From contig JAFVBT010000031.1 in NCBI GenBank assembly GCA_017479785.1, positions 1 to 28,442 of the forward strand: a stretch of 28,442 nt of DNA, in the 5' to 3' direction. The position numbers and the translations under genes are program-made. A model generated the notes under the pieces. That model saw nothing but the letters and a program-made list of their open reading frames with translations, ran no database searches and was not told the DNA's origin. Numbering within the stretch: position 1 is the stretch's first letter; each line of letters opens with the position of its first letter. Shown here in pieces: positions 6,753 to 14,935 of the stretch. Source of the stretch: Alphaproteobacteria bacterium (lineage in GTDB: Bacteria; Pseudomonadota; Alphaproteobacteria; RF32; CAG-239).

Positions 6753-7346
6753 ATGGAAAGAAACGACATACAAAAATTACTGATTCAAATCGGGCGTAAG
6801 ATTGTAAAAGACAAAGGTACCGAAGCACTGACAGTGCGCAAATTGTCGGAGGCCTCCGGTTGTTCGGTGGGGGCTATTTATAATCAGTTTGCCAATATGG
6901 AAAATTTTGTTGTGGTGCAAAACTATTTAACCTTAGATGAGCTTTCCGCTAAACTGTCAGTTGTGAAAACAACGGATGATCCCTTTGCCGACATGAACAG
7001 ATTTTTACAGGTGTTTGTGGACTATGTGTTGGCAAATAAAAATTTATGGTATTTGCTTTATGGTTTTCATTTACGCCATCATCGGGTTTACAGTTATTTT
7101 TACATGAAAAAAGTTGTTAAAATTATTGCGATTATTCATGACTTGTTGCAAAGAATGGTGCCGGATATGGAAAGACCGGAGAGAGTTTTATCTTCACAGA
7201 TATTGTGGTTAACGCTGTTTGCCGTCAGCTCGTTTCTAACAAAAGATATCTTGGATTCTTTGGTGAAAGTTAATAAAAAAACCATTTGCCAGTTGATGAT
7301 GAATACTTTTGTGGTCGGTCTAACCGTCTTAGAGAAAAAAGGATAA
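6753..7346 (+). CDS. TetR-family transcriptional regulator
   Basis: A 198-residue DNA-binding protein. The N-terminal helix-turn-helix is typical of TetR: KDKGTEALTVRKLSEASG, then CSVGAIYNQFANMENFV, at about residues 18-52. The helical C-terminal domain, which binds an unknown ligand, contains LRHHRVYSYFYMKKVVK. I place the start at the ATG at 6753, because an upstream in-frame TTG at 6675 lies inside the predicted -35 box and has no SD. The SD for 6753 is only fair (GGAAAG). The downstream membrane protease begins four bases after the stop, with its SD inside the end of this gene, so the pair is an operon. The regulator probably controls itself and perhaps the divergent murein operon. Confidence 0.88.
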   Translation: MERNDIQKLLIQIGRKIVKDKGTEALTVRKLSEASGCSVGAIYNQFANMENFVVVQNYLTLDELSAKLSVVKTTDDPFADMNRFLQVFVDYVLANKNLWYLLYGFHLRHHRVYSYFYMKKVVKIIAIIHDLLQRMVPDMERPERVLSSQILWLTLFAVSSFLTKDILDSLVKVNKKTICQLMMNTFVVGLTVLEKKG

Positions 7347-7350
7347 GTTC

Positions 7351-7893
7351 TTGTTTCAGTCTGTTTTGAATCTCTTAAATTCTCACGAATTGGCAGAATA
7401 TCTGATATCTAGTCGCTTTGTTCTGATTGTTTTGGTTTTGTTTTTGATTCACCTGAAAATGATGACATACAGCAGTATGTTTTTAACGGCGTTGGTTAAT
7501 ATTCCGGGTACATTTTTGCATGAAACGGCACATTTTACTGTAGGACTTTTGCTGAACGCCAAACCGACTTCTTTTTCGCTGTTTCCGGTTAAACAAGGCG
7601 ATGCTTATGTAACCGGTAGTGTCGGTTTTCGTAATTTACATTTTTATAATGCATTGCCGTCAGCTATGGCACCGTTGCTGTTGCTTCCCGTGGGTTATTT
7701 TTTTGATAAATATTTCTTTGACCGCGAGCATATTACGGTAATCGGCTATATTGTTTATGTGTTGTTGCAAACAATAATTATTGAAAATGCACTGCCATCG
7801 TCTGCTGATTTTAAAATTGGTTTCGGCAATCTTTTTGGGGTTGCCTTTTATATATTGATATTTTTTGTTGTTGCTTGTCTTTGTGCCGTATAG
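7351..7893 (+). CDS. M50-like membrane metalloprotease, co-transcribed with tetR
   Basis: A 180-residue, very hydrophobic protein with about four membrane segments (roughly 22-38, 41-55, 104-119, 128-146, and a final one near 162-180). HETAH at residues 57-61 matches the HEXXH zinc site, and ALPSSADF places D153 as a likely third ligand, the layout seen in M50-type proteins. It translates from TTG: an AAGGA SD overlapping the tetR stop sits 7 bases upstream, and no internal ATG has a comparable SD. Tight coupling to a TetR gene suggests controlled production in response to a signal. It differs in sequence from the HEXXH membrane protein at 2779-3462 but has a similar architecture. The convergent DUF2155 gene ends 5 bases away. 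Confidence 0.75.
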   Translation: MFQSVLNLLNSHELAEYLISSRFVLIVLVLFLIHLKMMTYSSMFLTALVNIPGTFLHETAHFTVGLLLNAKPTSFSLFPVKQGDAYVTGSVGFRNLHFYNALPSAMAPLLLLPVGYFFDKYFFDREHITVIGYIVYVLLQTIIIENALPSSADFKIGFGNLFGVAFYILIFFVVACLCAV

Positions 7894-7898
7894 AGCCT

Positions 7899-8585
7899 TT
7901 ATTCGGAAACAGAATTCTCTGTTTCAAACGTAATTTCTTCCGGCGATGATGTAATTTCCTTTATTTTATCTTCGGTGGTCATTACGCTTTCCTCATCTTC
8001 ATCAAAAGAAAACTCTTCAGGCAAAAGCATTTCCGCTTCGGATGTTTCCGGCTGATGTTCGGCTGTCATCTCTTCTATCGGTTCTTGCGTTGCCGCGTCT
8101 TCATTTTTTTCAGTAGTATTCGGCTTATTTTCAAATTTTTTACCCTGCATCGGTAATGCATCTCTTTGGACTAACTCTTGTTCTGATAAAAGAGTTTTTT
8201 TATCAACTTTTGTATCGGTGCACTGCAAAAGCCAAACGTCATAAATAGGGTGTTCAACGGCATGCGTTGCCGGTGAAGAAGAAATCATCCAACCTTTGAA
8301 GATGTTTTCCGTAACACCTTCCGGCGATGTATCTGTTACATCAATAAAAGCGAAATTATCGGGAGCCTCTTCGGCCGGACGTGTTTTACAGCTACGAGCC
8401 ACAATGGATAGTGAACCGAATTTAACTTCACCGTTGACAGGCACGTTAATCATGCTGACACGACCGGTAATTTTATCCATGGCTTGCATGCGCGCCGTAT
8501 TTTTCTCAATACTTTCGGCGTGAGCCGTAAAGCCGAATAACATTGCTGCAAGCAGAAAAATTTTTGCAAAAAGTTTAATTCTCAT
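7899..8585 (-). CDS. DUF2155 exported protein with acidic C-terminal extension
   Basis: A 228-residue protein with a signal peptide (KLFAKIFLLAAMLFGFTAHA, residues 4-23). Residues about 38-122 carry the DUF2155 signature: SLSIVARSCKTRP, FIDVTDTSPEG, IFKGWMISSSPATHAVEHPI and YDVWLLQC. The remainder, about 100 residues, is Glu- and Thr-rich and looks disordered. DUF2155 has no established biochemical function. In alphaproteobacteria it is commonly next to mlaD, as here, which hints at envelope lipid homeostasis. The ATG overlaps the end of the upstream MlaD gene by 11 bases, indicating translational coupling. Confidence 0.9.
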   Translation of the reverse strand: MRIKLFAKIFLLAAMLFGFTAHAESIEKNTARMQAMDKITGRVSMINVPVNGEVKFGSLSIVARSCKTRPAEEAPDNFAFIDVTDTSPEGVTENIFKGWMISSSPATHAVEHPIYDVWLLQCTDTKVDKKTLLSEQELVQRDALPMQGKKFENKPNTTEKNEDAATQEPIEEMTAEHQPETSEAEMLLPEEFSFDEDEESVMTTEDKIKEITSSPEEITFETENSVSE

Positions 8586-9039
8586 TTTTTTCGCCGCTAT
8601 CTGTTACCATAAATATTATTTCACCCACCATATCTTCCAAAGTTTTAAAGTCTTTGGTTTTGGTAAACGAATCGCCGTCGGATAAATATTCCGTTGATTT
8701 TCCCGGCTCAATTTTTACAAATTTATCGCCCATTAAACCATCGCCCACAATTGCAACAACACTGTCTTTCGGCAATTTGGTATCGGCTGAAATACTGAAT
8801 GTAACCTTTACCGTGTAATCTTCGTTGTTCAAATCTTGCGCTGTTACCGTGCCTACTTTAATGCCGTTAATCCGAACATCGGAACCGATGCTTAACCCGC
8901 CGACTTTCATAAAATCGGCCGTCAGTGTGTAACCTTTTACAACTTGCAAATCAGACACGCGTAAAGCAAAAGTCAAAAATAAAACGGCAATAATGAGTAC
9001 AACGAGTCCCATAATGGTTTCAACAGGTTTTTTATGCAT
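8575..9039 (-). CDS. mlaD: MCE/MlaD-type lipid transport protein, second copy
   Basis: A 154-residue inner-membrane-anchored MCE-domain protein. MlaD hexamers receive phospholipids in the periplasm as part of the Mla ABC system. A single N-terminal anchor (about 9-29, MGLVVLIIAVLFLTFAL) is followed by the MCE domain: FMKVGGLSIGSDVRINGIKV, VTVKF-like strands, and GLMGDKFVKIEPG. The C-terminus KTLEDMVGEIIF is the usual MlaD tail. I chose the ATG at 9039, preceded by a GGAGAG SD, over a start 12 codons earlier that would overlap the upstream gene. It starts one base after the stop of the first MCE gene and overlaps DUF2155. No mlaE, mlaF, mlaC or mlaB is visible nearby. Confidence 0.9.
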   Translation of the reverse strand: MHKKPVETIMGLVVLIIAVLFLTFALRVSDLQVVKGYTLTADFMKVGGLSIGSDVRINGIKVGTVTAQDLNNEDYTVKVTFSISADTKLPKDSVVAIVGDGLMGDKFVKIEPGKSTEYLSDGDSFTKTKDFKTLEDMVGEIIFMVTDSGEKNEN

Positions 9040-9040
9040 T

Positions 9041-9568
9041 TTAACTCTCCGTTTCAGTTGTGTTGGTTGTTGCAATCGGTGCGGTCAGACATTTTTGATT
9101 TTTGCGTTTTGCTTTGCCTAACGAAATAATCCTATCTACCAATTCTTCCAAAACGATGGCATCCTGAGTGTAGGAAAATTCACCGTTCTCCTCAATATAG
9201 TCTTCGGAGCCGCCCGGTTCTATTTCAATGTATTTACTTCCCATCAGACTGTTGCTGACAATAGATGCGCTGCTGTCATCGGGAATTTGAATGCCTTTAC
9301 GAATTTTCAAAGTCAGAGTTGCCCGAAAATTATTATCCAAGACAGACCCTTCAATACGCCCGATATCAATACCGGACATTCTGACCTTGTCGCCGATATC
9401 CAGACCGTCTGTTCTATTAAAGGTGGCATATATCGTATAATCGGTGTTATCGGCATCTTTCCATGTATTGTGCTGATATTTCAGAATGCCGAGCACTATC
9501 GCAAACATGGCCAAAACAACCATGCCGATAATGAAATTCTTAACTTCTTCTTTTGTAAAAGTATCCAA
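9041..9568 (-). CDS. MCE/MlaD-type lipid transport protein, first copy
   Basis: A 175-residue MCE-domain protein. One membrane anchor lies at about 12-30 (NFIIGMVVLAMFAIVLGIL). The MCE domain reads FNRTDGLDIGDKVRMSGIDI and later NSLMGSKYIEIEPGG, with a final VLEELVDRIISLG helix. It translates from TTG: an in-frame GGAG SD sits about 9 bases upstream, and the next ATG would remove the membrane anchor. The downstream MCE gene follows immediately. The two copies are clearly homologous but distinct in sequence, so they may form mixed hexamers or serve different partners. It ends in a short Thr/Lys-rich tail (KAKRKNQKCL) not seen in the second copy. It is the first gene of the operon. Confidence 0.88.
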   Translation of the reverse strand: MDTFTKEEVKNFIIGMVVLAMFAIVLGILKYQHNTWKDADNTDYTIYATFNRTDGLDIGDKVRMSGIDIGRIEGSVLDNNFRATLTLKIRKGIQIPDDSSASIVSNSLMGSKYIEIEPGGSEDYIEENGEFSYTQDAIVLEELVDRIISLGKAKRKNQKCLTAPIATTNTTETES

Positions 9569-9645
9569 TAAAATTGCTCCGTTTAAGCGTTTTGTTAATT
9601 ATTACTCCATTAAAATGAATTTGTCACTATAGTTTTTTATAATTG

Positions 9646-9675
9646 TTGCAAAAATTCAAAAAAAACGTGTATGAT
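9646..9675 (+). promoter_or_regulatory. Predicted promoter of the Gld-type ABC operon
   Basis: TTGCAA (9646-9651) and TATGAT (9670-9675) are 18 bases apart, about 30 bases before the chosen ATPase start at 9706. The 137-base region 9569-9705 also has to hold the divergent promoter of the MCE operon, for which I see no convincing boxes. Confidence 0.5.
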
Positions 9676-9705
9676 AGGTGTATCTTTGGTAATTTGGAAA
9701 CGGAT

Positions 9706-10416
9706 ATGTTGAAAGTTATTGATATATGTAAGGCATTTGGTGAGAAACAGGCACTTAAAAATGTTTCTTTTTCCGTTAAAAAGGGGCAAATCGTCGCACT
9801 GTTGGGTGAAAACGGTGCCGGAAAATCCACATTGTTGCGGATTTTGAGCGGATTTATTGAGGCTGATTGCGGCGCGGTGGAAAACGATGATGTAAAGTTG
9901 TCGGCGAATCGGCTTGATTTTCTGAACCGCATCGGATATGTGCAGGAGGTTTCGGCTTTATACGGCGAAATGAATGTTTTTGAATATTTGCAATTTGTTG
10001 CCGATATTCGCCGAATTGCGCCGGAAGAACAAGCAGAACGCATCAGACAAGTTGTTGATTTGCTGGAACTTAAAGATGTTGTGACGCAAAAAAACGATAC
10101 CCTGTCAAAGGGTTATAAAAAAAGAACGGAATTGGCGGCCGTTTTGTTGGCCGAGCCGGATATTTTGCTTTTGGACGAACCTACAGAAGGCTTGGACCCA
10201 AATCAGAAGTTTGCCATCAGAAAAATAATTAAAAAGTATGCAAAGGGGCACGCGGTGATTCTTTCAACTCATGTTTTGGAAGATGTTGAAGCCGTGGCGG
10301 ATAGGGTGTTGCTTTTGCATAAAGGAGAACTTTTGATTGATGCCAAACTGGCCGACTTTAAGAAAAAAGCACAAAATGATTTATTGGAATCTTTCAGACA
10401 GATAACAAAGAAGTGA
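9706..10416 (+). CDS. ABC transporter ATPase, GldA type
   Basis: A 236-residue nucleotide-binding subunit that powers the permease encoded next. It has Walker A (GENGAGKST, 34-42), a Q-loop region (GYVQEVSALY), a signature LSKGYKKR (133-140) in place of LSGGQ, Walker B (ILLLDEPTEGLDP) and the H-loop (ILSTHVLEDVE). LSKGYxxR with LDPNQ is characteristic of the GldA/NatA-like export subfamily. I start it at the ATG at 9706, with GGA about 8 bases upstream. An earlier in-frame TTG at 9643 precedes the predicted -10 box and is unlikely. The stop overlaps the SD of the permease gene. Gliding itself is not implied, because this system is widespread in non-gliding bacteria. Confidence 0.92.
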   Translation: MLKVIDICKAFGEKQALKNVSFSVKKGQIVALLGENGAGKSTLLRILSGFIEADCGAVENDDVKLSANRLDFLNRIGYVQEVSALYGEMNVFEYLQFVADIRRIAPEEQAERIRQVVDLLELKDVVTQKNDTLSKGYKKRTELAAVLLAEPDILLLDEPTEGLDPNQKFAIRKIIKKYAKGHAVILSTHVLEDVEAVADRVLLLHKGELLIDAKLADFKKKAQNDLLESFRQITKK

Positions 10417-10424
10417 GGTTTCTG

Positions 10425-12740
10425 ATGCAACAATTTACAGCTTTATTGAAAAAAGAGACAAGCGGCTATTTCAAAGGTTATTTTGCGTACCTTGTTTTTG
10501 CGCTTTACTTGGTTGCCTCGGCAGGGATATCGTTGTACTTCGGAGCCTATATGGTGATGCACGACGCGGCGGCATTTTCTTTATTTTACGTTCAGCCCTA
10601 TATTTTGCTGGCATTTGTTCCGGCGCTGACGATGAAGTCGTGGTCTGATGAATATAAATCCGGTACTGCTGAATCTATATTAACGCAACCGGTTGCCGAT
10701 TATAAATTGGTAGCGGCAAAAGTTTTGGCGGCTTTTATTGCAAGTGTTATGATGAGCGTGTGTTTGTTGCCGCAAATTATATATACGACAACTTGGTTGA
10801 AATTGGATATGGGGAATATTATTTGCTGTTTTGTGGGATTGTGGTTGTTGCAATTCTTATTTGCTGCGTTAGGGTGTTTAATTTCCTCATTCAGCAGACA
10901 TATGATTATTTCATATATTGTCAGTGTTTTCGTAATGGCGCTGTTTTTGTTGGTGACACCGCTGAAACTGTTTGAAACATACGGTAATTTTCTATTTGGT
11001 GAAATAGGAGTGTCCGATGTTTTGTATTTTGTGGTTTCGAGCGGCGCATTTATGTGGTTGAACGGGCAGGTTTTATTATACAGACGCAGTGTTCAAAAGC
11101 ACAAAACAATTAAGTTGTGCGGGTTTTCGGTACTCTTGTTTTTGGGCGTATATTTGTTGCTATGGCTGATAGGTCTTGTCTTTTCGGCAAAGTTTGATAT
11201 GACATCCGCCGGTTTTTATACCCCTTCAAGCGAATCGGCAAAAATTGTTTCGGAATTGAAGGAACCATACTTATTTGATTTATATATCGCCCGTGACTAT
11301 AAAATGCGGAATCCGGAATATTATCAGTATTTTGAGCAGATTAAACGTTTTTTGAAAAAATATGAAAAATTATCTCAGGGAATGCTGAAGGTAATGGCAA
11401 CGGAAGTTGAACCGTATTCGGAGTTGGAAAATATCGTGATGCGTAACGGTTTGTATTATAAAGCCAATGAAAAAGGCAGCTTTGATTATATTGGTGCGTT
11501 TTTACGTAACCAGCAAAATAACGGGGTTGTTATCAAAAATTTTATAACCGAAAGACGCTTGTATTTGGAAAAGGATATAGATAAGGCGTTGTTAAAGGTT
11601 TCCAAACCGGAAATTTTGAAAACAATCGGTGTTTATATGAATCCAACGCAAAATTTGGATGAATACGAAGGATTTATGCAAAATCTGGAGGGTGATTTCA
11701 ATATATTTAACGTTACAACCAAAACTTATGAAATTTCACCTCTGATGGATATGTTGATTTTAATTAATCCGAAAAATTTGCCGGCGCATTTTATTTATGC
11801 CGTTGACCAATATATTGTTAATGGCGGAAAGGTTGTGCTGTTTTGGGATTTGTTAACCGAAAATCAGTCACCTGTTACCAATTTGGAAGAAGTACAAATC
11901 AGTAAGCTGTTTAGCCATTGGGGTATTGTTCCGGACGATGTATTTACAGATAATGCCGAACCGGCGGAGAAATTTATGCTTGAGAAAGGCAATGTTAAAG
12001 TTAAGCACGCCATATCTTTTGAGGTCAATAATCAGATGGTTGACGTTGAGCCGATTTTAATGAACGAGGATAAATATGTGGGGGCAATGCTTGTCGGAAC
12101 AATGACTTCCGCTTATGCCTCAAATCCATTTGAGGGTAATGAAAAAGTGGCAGATATGGCAGAGTATGTAGCGGTAACTTTGTTGCCGGCGCAGGTTGCC
12201 GTAATCGGCGATGTTGATTTGATAGAAGATTATTTATGGGCGGATGAAAATTCCGTGAGCAAAAGCCCTTATGGTGTTATTGCCAAGAATAAAAATATGG
12301 ATTTTGTGCGCTCACTGATAGAAAAAATGCTGAATATCAAAGAATATGGCAAATTGCCGGTGCAAAAAAATATGGAAAATCCAATGAATATCGCTCAACA
12401 GATAAATGCAAAAGCTTATGCAATGTATGCTGATGAATATGATGCGGTTAGTAAGGAATTAAAAGAAACACAACAGGCTCTGTTGCTTGAAAGCGATGGG
12501 GACGAAGATAAAATGCAAACTCTTTTGCAAACCGATGAAATCGGGTTACAAATGGCCGAGTTGGAGAAAAAATTTGAAAAAACGGTATATGCCATGAAAA
12601 AAGTTTATGACGAATCGGTATACACTATTATCTTTTTGAGCTTATTTATGTTTCCTCTGTTATCCGTTGGTTTGTTATGGTTGTTGTTTTTCCTTAAATC
12701 GCGCCGCTTACGCAAAAAAATACGAGGATTTTTTGCATGA
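10425..12740 (+). CDS. Fused ABC-2 permease (GldF-like) and GldG-like protein
   Basis: A 771-residue membrane protein joining two domains that are separate GldF and GldG proteins in Bacteroidota. Residues 1 to about 240 are an ABC-2-type permease with six hydrophobic segments and the conserved FVPALTMKSWSDEYKSGT. After another membrane helix near 225-245, residues about 250-690 form the periplasmic ABC_transp_aux/GldG domain (FDLYIARDYKMRNPEYYQYF, IGVYMNPTQNLDEYEGF, VVLFWDLL). It ends with a helical stretch, one membrane helix (FLSLFMFPLLSVGLLWLLFF) and a basic tail. I prefer the ATG at 10425 with SD GTGAGG (10413-10418). A GTG at 10413 overlapping the ATPase stop is possible. The substrate is unknown. 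Confidence 0.88.
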   Translation: MQQFTALLKKETSGYFKGYFAYLVFALYLVASAGISLYFGAYMVMHDAAAFSLFYVQPYILLAFVPALTMKSWSDEYKSGTAESILTQPVADYKLVAAKVLAAFIASVMMSVCLLPQIIYTTTWLKLDMGNIICCFVGLWLLQFLFAALGCLISSFSRHMIISYIVSVFVMALFLLVTPLKLFETYGNFLFGEIGVSDVLYFVVSSGAFMWLNGQVLLYRRSVQKHKTIKLCGFSVLLFLGVYLLLWLIGLVFSAKFDMTSAGFYTPSSESAKIVSELKEPYLFDLYIARDYKMRNPEYYQYFEQIKRFLKKYEKLSQGMLKVMATEVEPYSELENIVMRNGLYYKANEKGSFDYIGAFLRNQQNNGVVIKNFITERRLYLEKDIDKALLKVSKPEILKTIGVYMNPTQNLDEYEGFMQNLEGDFNIFNVTTKTYEISPLMDMLILINPKNLPAHFIYAVDQYIVNGGKVVLFWDLLTENQSPVTNLEEVQISKLFSHWGIVPDDVFTDNAEPAEKFMLEKGNVKVKHAISFEVNNQMVDVEPILMNEDKYVGAMLVGTMTSAYASNPFEGNEKVADMAEYVAVTLLPAQVAVIGDVDLIEDYLWADENSVSKSPYGVIAKNKNMDFVRSLIEKMLNIKEYGKLPVQKNMENPMNIAQQINAKAYAMYADEYDAVSKELKETQQALLLESDGDEDKMQTLLQTDEIGLQMAELEKKFEKTVYAMKKVYDESVYTIIFLSLFMFPLLSVGLLWLLFFLKSRRLRKKIRGFFA

Positions 12741-13702
12741 GTAAGAGAAGTCTGAAATTAATTATTTTACTTGTTGTTCTGACGGCAGTATTGCTCGGGG
12801 CGGTTTTGTTTTATCGGAAGGCAACTGATGAGCAGAACTTACGCGGAACATATACATTTGCAGCGGCACGGCAAAATATAAAAAGTATTGCAAAAATAGT
12901 TTTTAAAACACCGCAGTCCGGAGATGTGACCATATACAGGAAAGAAAATGCTTGGTATTTTAAACAAGCCGGTGATTATTATGCCAATACCGATATGTTG
13001 GCGATTTTTTACGCAATAGTAGGTAAATCTGTCATTGTGTCAGTTATGCCTGCGACAAAGGATATTCTGAAGGAAAATAATTTATTGTCGGCAGAAGAAA
13101 GTAAAGATGGTGCGGGAGAAGGCACTGAAATATCAATTTATGATAATGAAGGTAAATTGCTGAATGAAATTATTATGAACAACGTTTCAAATAATAATGA
13201 TTATGCTTTGGCACGTAAAAAAGGCAGTATGTACATGTATGTTATCAGCGGTGTCGGTTATTTTTCCGGCGCACCTTCGGCTTGGATACCATATCCGCTT
13301 TTGAGTGTACAGCCGCAATATTTGAAGAGTATATCTTTGGAGGATAAGGTATATACTGCCGAAGAGTTGAAGCATTTTAACAATGAAGCCGAAAAGGTCA
13401 GTAAAATTGTTGAAACAGCGGCATTTATTGATTATCAGGGAATTGTAAAAAAAGATGATTTTTTCGCTTCTTTGCCGAAACTTATACAACCGCGCGAAAT
13501 TCAGTTCAATATGATTGGCGGTGTTATCTATATATTCCGCATATATAAGCTGGATGAAGGATATTGGCTGCAAGTGGAACTGGCTAATGATCCGGTTGCG
13601 CATACGGGAGTTCCGTCATTTGTCACCGAATATCAGAAATATTTCTCAGATTGGGTTTTTGAATTGTTTGATGAAAACGGTGAAATTTTTTACGAAAATT
13701 AA
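12737..13702 (+). CDS. DUF4340 protein, third gene of the Gld-type ABC operon
   Basis: A 321-residue protein anchored by one N-terminal helix (LKLIILLVVLTAVLLGAVLF, residues 6-25), with the rest in the periplasm. The repeated pattern KIVFKTPQSGDVTIYRKENA, WYFKQAGDYYANTD and KLLNEIIMNN fits DUF4340, which typically follows gldG-like genes. DUF4340 domains are mostly beta, with an unknown role in the export complex. It starts in an ATGA overlap with the permease stop, and a GAGG lies about 10 bases upstream. A strong symmetric terminator follows at 13707-13734. The C-terminal third (LIQPREIQFNMIGGVIYIF) is divergent, and I recognise nothing specific in it. Confidence 0.82.
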   Translation: MSKRSLKLIILLVVLTAVLLGAVLFYRKATDEQNLRGTYTFAAARQNIKSIAKIVFKTPQSGDVTIYRKENAWYFKQAGDYYANTDMLAIFYAIVGKSVIVSVMPATKDILKENNLLSAEESKDGAGEGTEISIYDNEGKLLNEIIMNNVSNNNDYALARKKGSMYMYVISGVGYFSGAPSAWIPYPLLSVQPQYLKSISLEDKVYTAEELKHFNNEAEKVSKIVETAAFIDYQGIVKKDDFFASLPKLIQPREIQFNMIGGVIYIFRIYKLDEGYWLQVELANDPVAHTGVPSFVTEYQKYFSDWVFELFDENGEIFYEN

Positions 13703-13706
13703 TATA

Positions 13707-13734
13707 AAAAGAGCCTGATTTCTCAGGCTCTTTT
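13707..13734. terminator. Bidirectional intrinsic terminator between the ABC operon and ackA
   Basis: A perfect 12-bp stem, AAAAGAGCCTGA paired with TCAGGCTCTTTT, closes a 4-base TTTC loop. T-runs exist on both strands. It sits between the convergent ends of the DUF4340 gene (13702) and ackA (13741). Confidence 0.88.
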
Positions 13735-13740
13735 CAATGA

Positions 13741-14925
13741 TTATATGTTGGCAATTCGCACCGTATCTTTGGCAATCATTAATTCTTCATCGGTTGGAAT
13801 GATATATACTTTAACCTTGGAATCCGGTGTTGAAATCATAATCGTTTCGCCACGAACACGATTGTTCTTTTCATCAAGTTTAATGCCCAAATATGCCAGT
13901 TTTTCCATCAATACCTGACGTAACAGCCAGCCGTTTTCACCAACGCCTGCCGTAAATACAATGGCATCTACACCGCCTAAAACAGCAATGTAACCGCCGA
14001 TAATTTTCAGCAAAGAATGAACATAGCAATATGTTGCCAATGTACATTTTTCATCGCCGGCAAGCATACCGTTTTCAACGTCACGATTGTCGGAATATCC
14101 TGATAACGCAAGCATACCGCTTTGTTTGTTCATCAAATCATTAACTTCATCAATAGACAGGCCGTCTTTCTTCATAATATAAAGCGGTATGTACGGGTCA
14201 ATATCGCCGCAACGCGTGCCCATAATTGTGCCGGCCAACGGAGTAAAGCCCATGGATGTGTCAACGCATTTGCCGTTTTCAATTGCGGAAATGGAGGCAC
14301 CGTTACCTAAGTGACAAGTAATAATCTTACCTTCTTTACCGATGAGTTTGGCGCACTCTTGCGCAACATATTTGTGCGATGTGCCGTGGAAGCCGTAACG
14401 ACGAATTTTATTGCGTTTATATTGGTCTTCCGGCAAAGCATATAAATAAGCTTCCGGTTTCATGGTTTGGTGGAAAGAAGTGTCAAATACAACAACCTGC
14501 GGAATGTTCGGCAAAACTTCTTGAACAGCTCTCAAACCGAGGACGTGTGCCGGATTGTGCAACGGTGCTAAATCTGACAAACTTTCTATTTGTTCAATAA
14601 CTTTTTCTGTTACCAAAACGGATTCTTTGAAAATATCACCGCCCTGAACAACGCGATGACCGACGGCACTCAGTTCATCCATTGATTTTAAGGCACCGTT
14701 CAGCAACAAATTAAACACGCCGCGAATGGCTTCGGAATGCGTCGGCATATTCACATCGTGTTGCTGTTTCGGGCTGTCACCGTATTGAATTTTAATAACG
14801 GAATTCGGTTGCCCGATACGTTCGGCAATACCTTTTGAAATAACATTATATTCTTCACCTTCCACATTATATAATTGGAATTTTAATGAGGAAGAACCGC
14901 AATTTATAACAAGTATTTTTTTCAT
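13741..14925 (-). CDS. ackA: Acetate kinase
   Basis: Makes ATP and acetate from acetyl phosphate and ADP, the last step of acetate fermentation, or runs in reverse for acetate activation. It has 394 residues, close to the family norm. Visible motifs are INCGSSSLKFQLYN at the N-terminus, VVFDTSFHQTM, RRYGFHGTSHKYV (substrate and catalytic His region), HLGNGASISAIENGK (phosphate-binding loop), FTPLAGTIMGTRCGDIDP, and the C-terminal VFTAGVGENG. An AAGGAA SD lies in the 10-base gap after pta, so the pair is one operon. Transcription ends at the shared hairpin. Together with Pta it forms an acetyl-CoA to acetate route giving substrate-level ATP, consistent with anaerobic growth. Confidence 0.97.
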   Translation of the reverse strand: MKKILVINCGSSSLKFQLYNVEGEEYNVISKGIAERIGQPNSVIKIQYGDSPKQQHDVNMPTHSEAIRGVFNLLLNGALKSMDELSAVGHRVVQGGDIFKESVLVTEKVIEQIESLSDLAPLHNPAHVLGLRAVQEVLPNIPQVVVFDTSFHQTMKPEAYLYALPEDQYKRNKIRRYGFHGTSHKYVAQECAKLIGKEGKIITCHLGNGASISAIENGKCVDTSMGFTPLAGTIMGTRCGDIDPYIPLYIMKKDGLSIDEVNDLMNKQSGMLALSGYSDNRDVENGMLAGDEKCTLATYCYVHSLLKIIGGYIAVLGGVDAIVFTAGVGENGWLLRQVLMEKLAYLGIKLDEKNNRVRGETIMISTPDSKVKVYIIPTDEELMIAKDTVRIANI

Positions 14926-14935
14926 TTTTTATTCC

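Noticed and set aside
9643..9705. Upstream TTG extension of the ABC ATPase
   Set aside because: It would start before the predicted -10 box, has no SD and adds 21 residues that do not belong to the family fold.
13187..13603. Leftward 138-codon frame inside the DUF4340 gene
   Set aside because: Antisense shadow of a well-supported gene in an operon, without SD or recognisable domain.
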